From the NCBI RefSeq assembly GCF_907164915.1, contig NC_061867.1, positions 21,809,202 through 21,873,201 of the forward strand: DNA of 64,000 bases. Reading direction: 5' to 3'. The stretch is from Impatiens glandulifera (Eukaryota > Streptophyta > Magnoliopsida > Ericales > Balsaminaceae). This document shows positions 1-11,339 of this stretch, one piece after another. The notes below the pieces were generated by a model. The model ran no database searches. It was not told the origin of the DNA and was given only the letters and a program-made list of their open reading frames with translations. How positions within the stretch are numbered: the first letter of the stretch is position 1; every line of letters begins with the position of its first letter. The translations under genes were made by a program, and so were the position numbers.

Positions 1-2150
1 TGAGGCTACTGATAATGTCAATATTGTTGATGAAACAGAGTAGGTAATCGCTCTAACTCTTCTTACTGTAAAATCCTCTAAACAAGCTCCCATTCAGTCA
101 AATGTTGAGACACTTATTGATGAAATTGTTAAAGAGCCACCCGCTGCTAAAGGAATGGAAAGAGTGTTTATACTTCTAGAAGGGGTCATTCTGAAGGTTA
201 TGTCACCTTATGAAATCATGAGAGCAGTTAGGGAGCTCCTAGCATCACCTTCAGAAAACTTATGCCCACTCCCAAACTAGTTGTAATTCTTGGAAAGGGA
301 AAAGGCATTGCTGAAGAAATTCTGGAAAAAGGTTTCGGAGGTCAGTTACATTATTAATCTTGTCATGGAACAAGTTGAAGAGAAAGTGGCTAAGAAGATT
401 GAAATCTTCGTCACCTGGGTGAATCACAAGTTAATCACCCAATTTGATGAAATTATCCCAGGGGGCGAGATTGAAAAGGAATGGAAGAAATTAATCAAGA
501 TGGAGAAGAGAGTCAAGAAATGGGAAAAGACTTTTGAGGTCACTAAGACCTCAAAATAAAAGATCTCATAGTAGTGAATATTATGTGTCATTCTCTCTTT
601 CCCCTACTTGAGGCAAGAAAGGCTAATTTCAACCCGCTTGACAGGATGCTCTTGCAGAGCAGAATGCATTGAAGCGACTCGATTTGATTATGAATGACTA
701 CTTCTCCATAGTCCTTCAACACCTTTACTTCACCGAGTCTTCCCAGTTGAACTTGTTTGATGATATGTCTTGTAGTCAAGACGAGCCGATGCAAATCATT
801 GAAGATGATCAGACTATTTTCGAAGAAGACGAGTAAGTTGTTTCTCATCTCATTGAGCTGGCCAATATATCATTTGAAGAAAAGCGCTTAATGGCCCAAC
901 ATATCGTTGAACAAACTCTTGTCTTGGTTCAATCTAAAATCTACATAGAAGAGGAAGTAGTTGTTGTTAAAGCTAATCAGACGCCCATTCCACAGAAGGT
1001 GACATCTGAAGTGGCTCCTCCTATATCTGAAGCATAAAAATCTCCATTGGTTGATCAGTCACTAGAGTCACAAGCTGAAGGGAACCCTTGAAGCAAGTAG
1101 ATTCCGAGAAGATTCTCTCTACAGAGGAGGGACAATCTAAAAAAGATGAGTCATCCTCATCCTCAGAAGAAGCACCAGTGGAAGAAAATCTTATTCCTTC
1201 TCCTCTTGTTCATCGATCATCCCCCATCAGGACAGCTGCATATATTGTTGACAACGTTGCTGATCCACCTCTTCACTCTGAAGATATTTCAGAGTGTATT
1301 AATCAGATATGTGTCTATATTCTAAATGAATAAGATCAGTCTAAGGATGCATCAAAGGCTCCCTTTTCCCCTCCCAAAGATAAAGAACTAGAGCGTTCTT
1401 TACAAATGAATGTGTATGTAAGCCCCATTCGCACTGCTCCAGCTTGTTCCCAATCCGTATCATTGGTTGCTTAGTCTTATGAAGATGCTTCTCCTGGAGG
1501 AGAACACTTTTTAATTCAATCATGAATGTGTTGAGTTCTATGCAGCAGAATATAATGAACATATCGTCCAGATTGGATAATCTTGAAAAGGGTACTACTT
1601 TAAGTAAAGAAGATGTCTCTTCCATTCTTTTCACCTAAAAAGAAACTGAGAAATTTTGAAGTGAAATACATATGAAGTCAACATCTTTAATAGTTAGTAC
1701 AAGAAGTTTGAATTTTTTTTCTTTAAACGACAATCAGATCATCATGCTGAAACTAAGACTTTTACACTAGAGCTTCACCAAGATATAATATCCGCAATGG
1801 AACTTATTCGGGCACAAGTGATGGAGATGTCAAACTCGTTAAGTAGATTATAAGTTGGGCGAATAGAGCAAGTTGATACATTTGAAAGGAAATTTCAAGC
1901 TATAGAAGAGGCTGAAGCTGCTGTTAAGAATGATATAGCTCTTGTTACCCTGATAATGTTCAAAAGGGGGGAGGAAGCAAAAGTGGGGGATCAACGTCCA
2001 CTAGAGGAACTCGATCGAAATCAAAGTGAAAAGCTGCTGAAGGTGGCGAAGACAGTTGTGCACTAGAAAAAGGAGGTCCAGGTCGTGGAGGCGACAGAGT
2101 TGGTGGCAGTGGAAGCCGAGCGATCACTCGATTCCATAACATCCTAACTG
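1..2150 (+). pseudogene. Decayed extra (env-position) reading frame of the Sirevirus-like element
   Basis: Several open pieces in shifting frames (for example 290-559, 1088-1333 and about 1770-2125) are separated by stops. They encode a polar, Glu/Lys/Ser-rich protein with heptad-like stretches, such as the segment starting LELHQDIISAMELI near 1770 and an acidic Ser-run segment near 1155-1190. No catalytic motif of gag, protease, integrase, RT or RNase H is present, which fits the position after pol. Sireviruses often carry an extra reading frame here, sometimes called env-like. I recall similar coiled-coil sequences in Lamiales genomes but cannot verify that. Function unknown; certainly broken in this copy. 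Confidence 0.45.
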
Positions 2151-2330
2151 GCGAATCAATGCTTGAAAGCGGCGCAAATCTAAGAGTGAAAAGGGACGGA
2201 CCCTAAATCTTTCTCTACGTTTCTCGTACTTCAAACTTATGCTTGAATACTTTGGTGAACTACTTTGATTTCAATCTTATTTGATGGTATTTATTTTTAT
2301 TTAATAAGGTTGCATAGTTTTAACATCATC

Positions 2331-2340
2331 AAAAAGGGGG
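2331..2340 (+). other. Polypurine tract before the 3' LTR
   Basis: AAAAAGGGGG lies four bases before the TGTTGGG start of the LTR. This is the usual position of the plus-strand primer for reverse transcription in copia elements. Confidence 0.8.
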
Positions 2341-2344
2341 AAAT

Positions 2345-3940
2345 TGTTGGGAAAAATTAAAAACAAAGTAAAGAAAGAGAGTTCATTAAGTGAAAAGTAA
2401 TTAACATAGAAATAAAAAAATCTATGAAATATTAAACAACGGAATTTTAATGATGTTTAAATAGAATAAAGCTAAGTTGTCTATTTGTTTTATGCTGGAG
2501 CATAAGACTATGCTAATTTAGACGTGGTCTAAGTAGGCTAAATACACATGTAACGTAGTTAGACGTGGTAGTCTAACTCCTTTAGACTTGGTCTAAAGGT
2601 AAACGTAGTTAAACGTGGTAGTCTAACTCCTTTAGACTTGGTCTAAAGGGAAATATAGTTAGACGTGGTAGTCTAACTCCTTTAGACTTTGTCTAAAGGA
2701 AACGTAGTTAGACGATGTTGTCTAACTCCTTTAGACTTGGTTTAAAGAGATGCGTAATTAGACAAGGACTTCTAACTCCTTTAGACTTGGTCTAAAAGGA
2801 TGTGTAGTTAGACGAGGTCGTCTAACTCCTTTAGACTTGGTCTAAAGGGATGCGTAGCTAGACGAGGTCGTCTAACTCCTTTAGACTTAGTCTAAAGGGA
2901 TGCATAGTTAGACGAGGTCATCTAACTCTTTTAGACTTGGTCTAAAGGGATTCGTAGTTAGACGAGAATGTCTAACTCCTTTAGACTTATTCTAAAGGGA
3001 TGCGTAGTTAGACGAGAATATCTAACTCCTTTAGACTTGGTCTAAAGGGATGCATAGTTAGATGAGCACGTATAACTTCTTTAGACAAGGTCTAACAGAG
3101 CAAGTCTAATACCTTGCTTTAGCAGCCATCTGAAGAAAAAGCATATGTTTAACAACGATCAACTAGTTGTCTACTACTCATACTCCACTCACTTATGTGC
3201 AGTCTGTCAAGCCAGCTAATTCTATCAAATGAACGAATTCCACGTACGTAAATATCCTACCAACTGCCTGTTTAGTACAAGACAACTTCAGAGGATATTC
3301 AGAGCACTACCAGTTTGGTACGGCCACGATCCATTTGCTCAGAGTGTGCTGCGTTCTGGTACTATGTTCGGCCTTCCAACGGACACTTGCCAAGTGTCCG
3401 CAAAGAAGATTCGACCGTTGGTGTGCTTCTACTACAAATAGATGCTCAAGGACAACGAATGAATCACTCAGTTACCGAATTCAGAAGTTTACTATTGCTC
3501 TTACTAATCTCTATCATCATTCAAGCTCAAGAGAGAAAATCAATTACTTTTAGCTATGAGAATATTGTTCATAATATTGTAAGTTGAATAGAGGCTGTTA
3601 TGTTCAACAGATAGTCAGCTAGCTCAGTAAGTTGTATTCGATTCAAAATATTTAGTGGATATTCTTTCGGTTGTGGAAGAAGGGGTGACGACGTATGAGT
3701 TTTATCTCCGAATATCCATAAAACCCTTAATATTCTTTACATTCTGCCATTTACCTTCCATCCGTTCAGAACATCAAATCCGACGAACACTTCCTCACTT
3801 GAATCTGTTTTAAGAGTTCGAAGGATTTGTGAATAATTGAAACAGATACTAATCCCTTACAGGATTATTATCGAATCATTTATTATTAGCTGTTATCAAT
3901 AGTCAGACCTTAGTCTCTATTGTTAGCACTGATCCTATCA
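2345..3940 (+). repeat. 3' LTR (1,596 bp) of the Sirevirus-like element
   Basis: The repeat runs from TGTTGGG to GATCCTATCA (TG...CA ends). It is homologous over its length to the LTR at 56021-57416, and both contain a 50-bp hairpin array about 200 bp in. A weak TATA-like site (CTACAAATAG, about 3431) sits in the downstream half. Near 3379-3397 there is a further perfect inverted repeat, GGACACTT/AAGTGTCC, in what is probably U3. Short open stretches at 3229-3587 lie in the LTR and are not genes. Confidence 0.85.
2556..3105 (+). repeat. Tandem array of about 11 units of 50 bp, each holding two hairpins
   Basis: Each unit begins TAGTTAGACG. It holds one inverted repeat TTAGACG...CGTCTAA (loop of 4-6) and a second CTTTAGAC...GTCTAAAG (loop of 3), joined by a short GGGATGCG-type spacer. 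Units are regularly 50 bp (one is 49) and differ by point changes. The array lies in the U3 part of the LTR. The related LTR at 56021 has the same design with about eight units. Confidence 0.95.
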
Positions 3941-6900
3941 TATTATTATTATGACTGGTTGCCTATTCAAAACAAATTAGATGCTCATCATTAGTATATA
4001 TGAAACATGAATTAATTAACAAAAAAAAATCTGATTCATTACCCATGGCCCTAATTTTGATGGGTCTAATTGATTCCATTTTTGGTGTGGCCCTTAAAAC
4101 TTCTGGACTTTCTCTTATAAATATTGAATATACTTAATATCCTGCTTATATATTTCATCTTTTTTTTATCAATAAATTTTTACAGAATTATAATACACTG
4201 TCATAAATTTTTTGTTTTCATATACCTCTTATAAGAACGATGATTTATCTCTCTTTTGGTCATTTCTGGGGATAAGTTTTCTTAGACTCTGAAATATGCA
4301 TGATCCCCATTTCTGATATACTCAATTTGAGAAAAATAACGTGTTAATAAATGAGCCTAGTTGAGTGTTAGTTATACCAGTCATTTATCTTGATTCTTCT
4401 ACGTACGCTACTCTGTTGTGGAATGTTTGATCTTGGACTGTTAGGTTTTTGATCATCTCGTTTAGTATTAACAATCAATGTTAAATTATATGTTGTTAAG
4501 TTAATTAAGAGTATAAAAACAATAAACATATATTAAAAGATGTACTTAGTTACTTGTGGGGTTAGAAAACGGTTCCTTTTTTATGATAAACTCTATTTCA
4601 TCTACATCATGAAAGATTTTTTTTTCAGATTTTAACATATTCATGAATCTTTTATTCTTGTTTGTTGACAAATGTATATTTACTAAATAATTAAAAAAAG
4701 AGATTAGGGATAATATAATAAAACAAAATAGAAATGGATTAATTGAGAAGAAGAGAGGGAGTTGTAAGTTGTGCTAGCGAGATGATGACGATGGTTACGA
4801 AAAAGGATTGTGTTGAAAAAGGATTGTGATGGCCATTTTCCTTCCCCCATTATAATTCTGCCAAGATCATGTCAAATAACTCAAAAATTGTTTTTATCAC
4901 ATACCTCAAAAATTGTTTTTATCTATAATATTATGTATTATATATTGCATACATGATACTTTAAAGATCTGAAATTCAGTTTCTGAGTAACTTCAATTGA
5001 GTCACATTTTAGTTGGTGAAAAAGAAAGAATCGATAACAAAGCATTATTAATGAGAGACCTGAAAATTACACTGGAACCTATCAATAAAAAGTATTTTCA
5101 AATGGAGACATGTTTTTCAGGACATCTACAGCTATTTTGTTATCCTTATTTTTTTATATTTGATCTCATCCAACTCAAATTTTGTTTTTAGTCAGCCTAA
5201 AATTGAACTTATGATCCAATTACACTATTTAACAAATAAAAGTATGTGCTTCTCAAGAACATGAGATCATGTTCCAGTACAGCTACATTTCTTGGACAAG
5301 TGAAGAAGAAAATCCAATAACGCTAGAACAATTTTAAGTTGAATTTCTAGAGCAGGAACGGATGACATTGATATTTACCCATATCTTCTAAACTACTTTT
5401 GAAACTATTATTATTCTTAAGTAGACCTATCATTCTTCAACACATAGAAAAGCAAATAAAACCAGCGATGAGGAATATAATTGATGAATAACTAGGTCGA
5501 CTTTTATAAAAGTGTAACAATTACTTAAATAGGAAGAAATTGCAGCAATTATAGGAGGAAACTGAAGCAATTAAAATTTTGTCAATTTCATGCACTATAA
5601 CAAAAATTAACATTCTAAATCAACATATTTGTTAATAATAGTTCAGGATCTATCTCATAGAGCAAATCATCAGAATCATTGGTATGATGATGAGATTTAC
5701 GGGAGCAATGTCAGAGATGGTGCGATTGAGGAGAACGTCCACCAAAGAAACGGAAAAAAATTCTCACTTCCATTTAACCTAACTTCATATATAGATAATG
5801 AATAAAAACGGGTTTAACAACTCAACCAAATATTCAAACTAAATTATAAAGTTTATTTGTTTTAAATTCAATTTATTAGATTAATTATAAATACATTTAT
5901 TTTGAATTATTTAATAGTTAATTTATTATATTATTTATTTAAAAAAAATTATTTATTATATTTCATCTAATATTAATTTAATATTAATAATAAAATTATA
6001 TTTAATTAATTCAAAATATAAATAAATGTGAATTTTTAAATAAAAATAAATATACAATTTAATTTTAATTGTTAAAAAAAATTAAAAATATAAATATAAA
6101 TAAAATATAGAACAAAGAAACAAAATATTAAAATAAAATACTATTTAATTATTATTGTTTAAAAGTTTATTTTAATATAAATAAAATTATAAAGGTTGTC
6201 ATAGACATTCAAAGTTATTTTTGCCACGCTTAATATGCGTCATCCGAAGACATATTTTGTTATAGTAATATAAAATTTGAATAAATATTTTCATTGATTC
6301 GATTTAGCCAAGGTTTGATATTCAAAAGACATGTTGATTCCACATTTGTACTTATTGCCATCTTTATTCACATTTAAATAAACCCTCTCCATCAATAATA
6401 ACATTAGCAAATTTCATTTCACAAAATAATATATGCACTAAATATAATTGCCTGGCCTGATCATCCCATTCAAGTTGTAAAAATTAACAACTCTTTAAAT
6501 AAGCAAATACAAGAACAAGTACGTGGATAGATGATAAAAATAAAGACAATATTTAAAAGGTTTAAGATGACCTCGAGATGTAACAATTTTTTTCATTTTG
6601 ATTACTTTTTTATTTTCTTGGTGCAACTTTTAAAAAAATTTGAGTTCACGTGGCAGTGATGTGAAAATTCATATTCTATATTGTTTGTCGTTGAAAATAT
6701 CATGAAATATCTAGAAATTTTGTCGTTAATCATTAAATTAGAATTGTATTTGAAATTAAAATTGGAAGGTTTAATTTCAATTATTAGATTTGATACACCA
6801 TTTAAAATTATGATTTGGAATTATATTTAGAATTTTTTGTAATTCATATATTTATTTTTTCTATATTTTCAAACAAAATATTTTATTATATTATTATTAC

Positions 6901-7553
6901 AACATTAACATGGTTAACGTGATTAATTGTTTGTTTTAATTTAAAAAAGTTAAAATAACAAACTAATAACTTTCATTTATAATTTATTAAGTTAACATTT
7001 TTAACTAAATTTTTTTTAATTTAAAAAGTTAAAATATTGAAAAGTATTTTATGTTTACAATTTAAAAAATAATTTATTTAGAAAATAAAATTTCAAATTG
7101 ATATTTTTTTTCTTAATAAAAATCTAACCCTAAACAAAATGTTGACACATTAGTTATCTTAATAGGATATGTCAAATCAATATCTATATAAAATATATGT
7201 CAAATTATTATTATTATATTTATTTTAATTTAAAAATTACAATTAATCAAAATTTTATAGTTTTTTAAAACATACTTATTGAATAGTTATAATTCAGTAT
7301 TCATTCTTTTGCAATTGATATTAAAATTTCAATATTAATTTCAATTAAAATTTCAATATTAATTTCAATTCAAATTTCGTACATCCAAATCGACCATAAT
7401 TGAACACTATATAGACATATTTTCAATATTAATCTCAAGATAGTAAAAAAATAATACACTGTAGACATAACTGACAATATTTTAGGCCACTTCACATTTC
7501 AATTCAAAATGTAGACATTTACAAGGATGAAAATAAATTGGTGATTAATCACA
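3941..7553. other. AT-rich spacer without recognisable gene
   Basis: The region between the Sirevirus-like LTR and copia A is very AT-rich, especially 5800-7500. The only open stretches are short (for example 4997-5191) and have no codon-like structure or recognisable motif. I see no transposon ends here apart from simple duplications. Confidence 0.6.
7321..7379 (+). repeat. 24-bp direct repeat, two full copies and a partial
   Basis: A 24-bp AT-rich unit beginning TTAAAATTTCAATATT occurs at 7321-7344 and, identical, at 7345-7368. A truncated third copy follows. Confidence 0.85.
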
Positions 7554-7558
7554 GTTTA
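7554..7558. repeat. Target-site duplication of copia A, left
   Basis: GTTTA immediately precedes the 5' LTR and is repeated exactly at 11193-11197 after the 3' LTR. This is the 5-bp duplication expected of a copia integrase. Confidence 0.9.
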
Positions 7559-7868
7559 TGTTGGGTTTCTTTGCCTAGAATATTCTTTTTGTATGATTGT
7601 CCCACATCGGAAGATGATGGGAGTTGGGGAAGTTTCTTAGTGTATAAAAGAAACTCTTCCCTCTTTGGTTCATCGCACCCAATATTTGTTAGTTCTCTTT
7701 TGAACTATTCTGAGTATCTGTAATCCGTGTTAACGATTATAGTGAAATATTTTTCAGTGACTCTGCCCGTGGATTAGTCAGCAATTTGCTGGATACCACG
7801 TTAAATCGAGTGTCGTTTTCATTCTGTCTTTTACTATTATTATCATTGTTCTTGCATCCGTTATAACA
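7559..7868 (+). repeat. 5' LTR of copia A
   Basis: 310 bp, from TGTTGGGTTT to CCGTTATAACA. It is nearly identical to 10883-11192 and contains a USE-like box and a TATA box. Confidence 0.95.
7599..7649 (+). promoter_or_regulatory. LTR core promoter: snRNA-type USE plus TATA
   Basis: GTCCCACATCG (7599-7609) matches the plant snRNA upstream sequence element RTCCCACATCG exactly. TATAAAA follows at 7643-7649, leaving 33 bp between them. That spacing resembles RNA polymerase II snRNA genes rather than the shorter polymerase III spacing. The same module recurs in the 3' LTR and in copia G. That it recruits snRNA factors is inference. Confidence 0.7.
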
Positions 7869-7871
7869 AAC

Positions 7872-7883
7872 TGGTATCAGAGC
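7872..7883 (+). other. Primer-binding site, initiator tRNA-Met type (copia A)
   Basis: TGGTATCAGAGC lies three bases after the 5' LTR. It is the standard plant copia primer site, complementary to the 3' end of initiator tRNA-Met. Confidence 0.95.
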
Positions 7884-7911
7884 AGGGTTGTTTAGATCTG
7901 CTCAGGCAAGA

Positions 7912-10673
7912 ATGATGGTTGAATGTAAAAGTTTGAAAGCCGACAAGTTTACTGGGAGAAATAGTTTCAGTCTGTGGTAGATCAAGGTCCGGGCATTGTT
8001 GAAACAATACGGCCTATGGGCTCCCTTGATGAAGCCTGCACCTGTCCCACCACCTGCTGATATGAAGTCTTTGGAAGAAAAGGCACACTCAATATTGCTC
8101 TTGGCTTTGACAGACGATATCATTACTAAGGTGGCTGAGGAGGAAACCGTTGCTGGTTTGTGGTCTAAGCTGGAGACTTTATACATGAAGAAGAGCTTAA
8201 CCAACAAATTGCTTTTGAAGCAATGTCTGTTCAGTCTGCGTATTCAAGAAGGTACACCTCTTAGAGACCATCTAGATCAATTAAATGCAATATTATTAGA
8301 TCTGCGTAATATTGATATTAAGATAGATGATGAGAATGTTGCCTTGATTCTGTTAGTTTCTTTACCAATATCATATGAAAACTTTAGGGAGTCTTTCATT
8401 AGTGGTAAAGATTCATTGGCTTTAGAAGAAGTTAGATCTACCCTTCACAGTAGAGAATTGCGACATAGTTGTAGTGACACTGTTTCGGATAGTCATGCTG
8501 TTGGGCTAATTGCAAATAACCATCAGGGATATGGTAAACCGGGGAAAGAGAAGTTCCCCAAGAAACCAGTCAGTAGGGGTTCGAAACCAACAGATGTGTG
8601 CAATTACTGTAAGGAAAATGGACATTGGAAGAATGAATGTCCAAAGAAGAGACAAAGTCAACATGAGAAGGCACCAGGTACTGTTGCAGTTGCTGAAGAT
8701 GGTACAAATTCCGAAGAGGATATGGCCTTAGTTGCTGATGGTCACACACATTACACTGATGTGTGGGTTCTGGATTCTGGAGCATCTTCTGAAAGGAGGG
8801 TTATTCTGAGTAGGAATGTTGTCTTTGATGAAAATTTCATGCTTAACCCAACTGTGAAGTTCACCATTCCGGTAGATTGTGGTGTCAAGAAACAGGTGGA
8901 GCAGGAAATGACTGAGGCTAGTTGCGAAGCAAAGGCGAGTTTTTCTCAACCACTTTCAGCGTTAGATTTTCCAGTTGCTCCATCATCATCTGTAGAACAT
9001 CAAAATCTAGCTCTTAATCGCCCTAGAAGAGCTAATTTTGGTGTACCTCCTTTAATGTATGGCTATGAGGACATGGTTGCCTATGCTTTACAGGTTGTAG
9101 AGGAAGTGGATCCTCATGAGCCATCCACCTACAAGGAAGCTGTTACGGGTACTGAGTCTGTCCAATGGCTTGCTGTCATGGGAGATGAGATGGCGTCATT
9201 TCAAAAGAATCAGACTTGGGAATTAGCTAGAATACCACCAGGGAGAAAAGTTGTCACTTGTAAATGGTTGTTCAAGAAGAAAGAAGGGTTGTCACCAGCT
9301 GAGGGGGTCAAGTATAAAGCCAGGTTAGTTGCTAGAGGGTTCAGTCAGAAAGAGGGAGTGGACTATAATGAGATATTCTCACCAGTAGTCAGACATACTT
9401 CCATCAGGGTGCTACTTGCTATAGTTGCACATCAGGACCTGGAACTCGAACAGCTAGACGTGAAGACAGCTTTCTTACATGGAGAGTTGGAAGAAGAGAT
9501 ATACATGACTCAGCCAAATGGTTTTCAGGAACCTGAAAAAGAGGAATATGTTTGCAAGTTGAAGAAGTCCTTATATAGACTGAAATAGTCCCCGAGGCAG
9601 TGGTATAAACGGTTGATAGCTACATGTTTAAGATTGGCTATTCAAGGAGTCCGTATGACAATTGTGTCTACTACAACAAGCTCAAAGATGGTTCCTTCAT
9701 CTATTTGGTACTGTATGTAGATGATATGTTTCTAGCTGCTGAAAAGAAGTCTGACATTCAAAAGTTGAAGGGACTACTCAGTATAGAATTCGAAATGAAG
9801 GATTTAGGTGCTGCTAAGAAAATTCTGGGAATGGTGATCTACAGAGATAGAAGTCATAAGAAGTTATTCTTGTCACAGAAGGGGTATATTCAGAAAGTTC
9901 TATCAAGGTTTGGAATGGCTACTGCTAAGCCCATTGATACTCCTAGTGCTTCAAATGCACATTTGTCTGTAGCATTTGCACCTAAATCATCTCAGGAAAA
10001 GGAATACATGTCACATGTTCCTTATGCTAGTGCAGTGGGAAGCTTGATGTATACTATGGTCTGCACTAGACTGAATCTTGCACATGCTGTTAGTGTTGTC
10101 AATAGGTTCATGGGAGACCCTGGTAAGGAACACTAGCAAGCAGTGAAGAGGATTTTCCGCTACCTCAGGGGTACATCTGATATTGGTCTCAGTTATGGTG
10201 GTGATAGTCAGTGTCTAGTATCTGGTTACTCAGATTCTGACTATGCTGGAGATGTAGACAGTAGAAGATCGATGACCAGTTATGTATTCACGCTTGGTGG
10301 TTCTGTTGTGAGTTGGAAGGCTACTCTGCAGCCGACAGTAACCTTGTCTACTACAGAGGCAGAATATATGGCCTTGACAAAAGCTGCTAAGGAGGGAATC
10401 TGGTTGAAAGGATTGGTTAGTGACTTGGGTCTACACCACGATCAGGCTTCAGTGTATTGCGACAGTTTGAGTGCAATATGCTTAACCAAGGATCAAGTTC
10501 ACCATGAAAGAACAAACCACATTTATGTGAGGTACCATTTTCTGAGAAGTGAGAAGAGGATCAAGGTAAACAAAGTGGGGACAGCAGACAATCTAGTTGA
10601 TATGTTTACCAAGCCGGTTCCGCAGAGCAAGTTTCAACACTGTTTGAACTTGCTCAATGTTAGAAGCTGTTGA
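7912..10673 (+). pseudogene. Gag-pol of copia A, lacking integrase, broken
   Basis: Reading starts at ATG 7912 and meets a TAG at 7978-7980, then runs open to TAG 9586-9588. In order it shows a gag (UBN2-like) domain, a zinc knuckle CNYCKENGHWKNEC (about 8608), and the protease motif WVLDSGASS (about 8764). It then jumps in frame to the end-of-integrase motif SRNVVFDE (about 8810), with no HHCC or DDE core between. RT follows (KTAFLHGELEEEIYM near 9465). A base appears lost near 9614, after which LYVDDM (about 9710) and RNase H (STTEAEYM near 10348) continue to TGA 10671-10673, with another TAG at 10134-10136. Comparison with element G supports Q, Q and W as the original residues at the three stops. 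Confidence 0.9.
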
Positions 10674-10720
10674 TTGCCCTTTAAGGGGCAAGACCTGAGG
10701 CAGAGCAGGTCACATCTGGG

Positions 10721-10825
10721 CATTCAGTGTAATGCATCTGTTTTGTTTATCTAGGTATTCATTGTAATGCATCTGTTTTGTTTATCTGGGCATTCAGTGT
10801 AATGCATCTGGCACATCTGGTATTT
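10721..10825 (+). repeat. 35-bp tandem repeat in the 3' UTR of copia A
   Basis: Units starting at 10721, 10756 and 10791 share the core ATTCAGTGTAATGCATCTG followed by TTTTGTTTATCTGGG. The third is partial and fades into related CATCTGG motifs up to about 10855. Confidence 0.85.
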
Positions 10826-10882
10826 AAAGTACATCTGGTGCATCTAGCTATCTGGGAAAATATTCAAGTCAAGGTGGAGATT

Positions 10883-11192
10883 TGTTGGGTTTCTTTGCCT
10901 AGAATATTCTTTTTGTATGATTGTCCCACATCGGAAGATGATGGGAGTTGGGGAAGTTTCTTAGTGTATAAAAGAAACTCTCCCCTCTTTGATTCATCGC
11001 ACCCAATATTTGTTAGTTCTCTTTTGAACAATTCTGAGTATCTGTAATTCGTGTTAACGATTATAGTGAAATATTTTTCAGTGGCTCTGCCCGTGGATTA
11101 GTCAGCAATTTGCTGGATACCACGTTAAATCGAGTGTCGTTTTCATTCTGTCTTTTACTATTATTATCATTGTTCTTGCATCCGTTATAACA
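10883..11192 (+). repeat. 3' LTR of copia A
   Basis: 310 bp, TG...CA, preceded by the purine-rich AAGGTGGAGATT. Its end is 220 bp upstream of the terpene synthase ATG, in the same orientation. Confidence 0.95.
10923..10973 (+). promoter_or_regulatory. USE plus TATA promoter in the 3' LTR, facing the terpene synthase
   Basis: GTCCCACATCG at 10923-10933 and TATAAAA at 10967-10973, again 33 bp apart. Transcription from here would run out of the element into the gene at 11413. Whether it does is not visible in the sequence. Confidence 0.65.
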
Positions 11193-11197
11193 GTTTA
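11193..11197. repeat. Target-site duplication of copia A, right
   Basis: GTTTA, identical to 7554-7558. Confidence 0.9.
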
Positions 11198-11339
11198 TTT
11201 ACCGTTGGCTATAACCACAGTTTGTTTTATTGTGGTTAAAAGTCTTTCGTGTTTTATAACTATGGAATTTTTTTCCCTTGTTATTGCTACGTTGTTTTTT
11301 TTTATTAGCGACACTTTTTAAGTTAAAAAAATTTCCTTC

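Larger units (their letters stand above)
1..3940 (+). mobile_element. 3' part of a Sirevirus-like Ty1/copia element (left end outside window)
   Basis: The internal 3' region (1-2344) runs into a polypurine tract and a complete long 3' LTR. The 5' LTR, gag and pol lie upstream of the window. The lineage call rests on three points: a long LTR (about 1.6 kb), an extra coiled-coil reading frame between pol and the 3' LTR, and a second copy at 56021-58688 whose LTR is followed by an initiator-tRNA-Met primer site and a long-tailed gag. No target duplication can be tested because the left end is absent. The lineage name is inference; the LTR structure is seen directly. Confidence 0.75.
7559..11192 (+). 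mobile_element. Copia element A: both LTRs, TSD, integrase deleted in frame
   Basis: A 3.6-kb Ty1/copia element (domain order gag-protease-RT-RNase H) with two 310-bp LTRs, a perfect 5-bp target duplication (GTTTA), a primer site for initiator tRNA-Met and a 3' purine-rich tract. The LTRs differ at about five of 310 positions by eye, so the insertion is young. The whole gag-pre-integrase/integrase core is missing and three nonsense codons plus one frameshift break what remains. It could have moved only with enzymes supplied in trans. It lies directly upstream of, and parallel to, the terpene synthase gene. Confidence 0.95.

Noticed and set aside
1960..2142. Pro-rich minus-strand open frame
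   Set aside because: It is the complement of the purine-rich coiled-coil relic; no independent support.
3229..3587. Overlapping open frames as possible small genes
   Set aside because: They lie wholly inside the Sirevirus-like LTR and recur in the second LTR near 56740; no coding signature.
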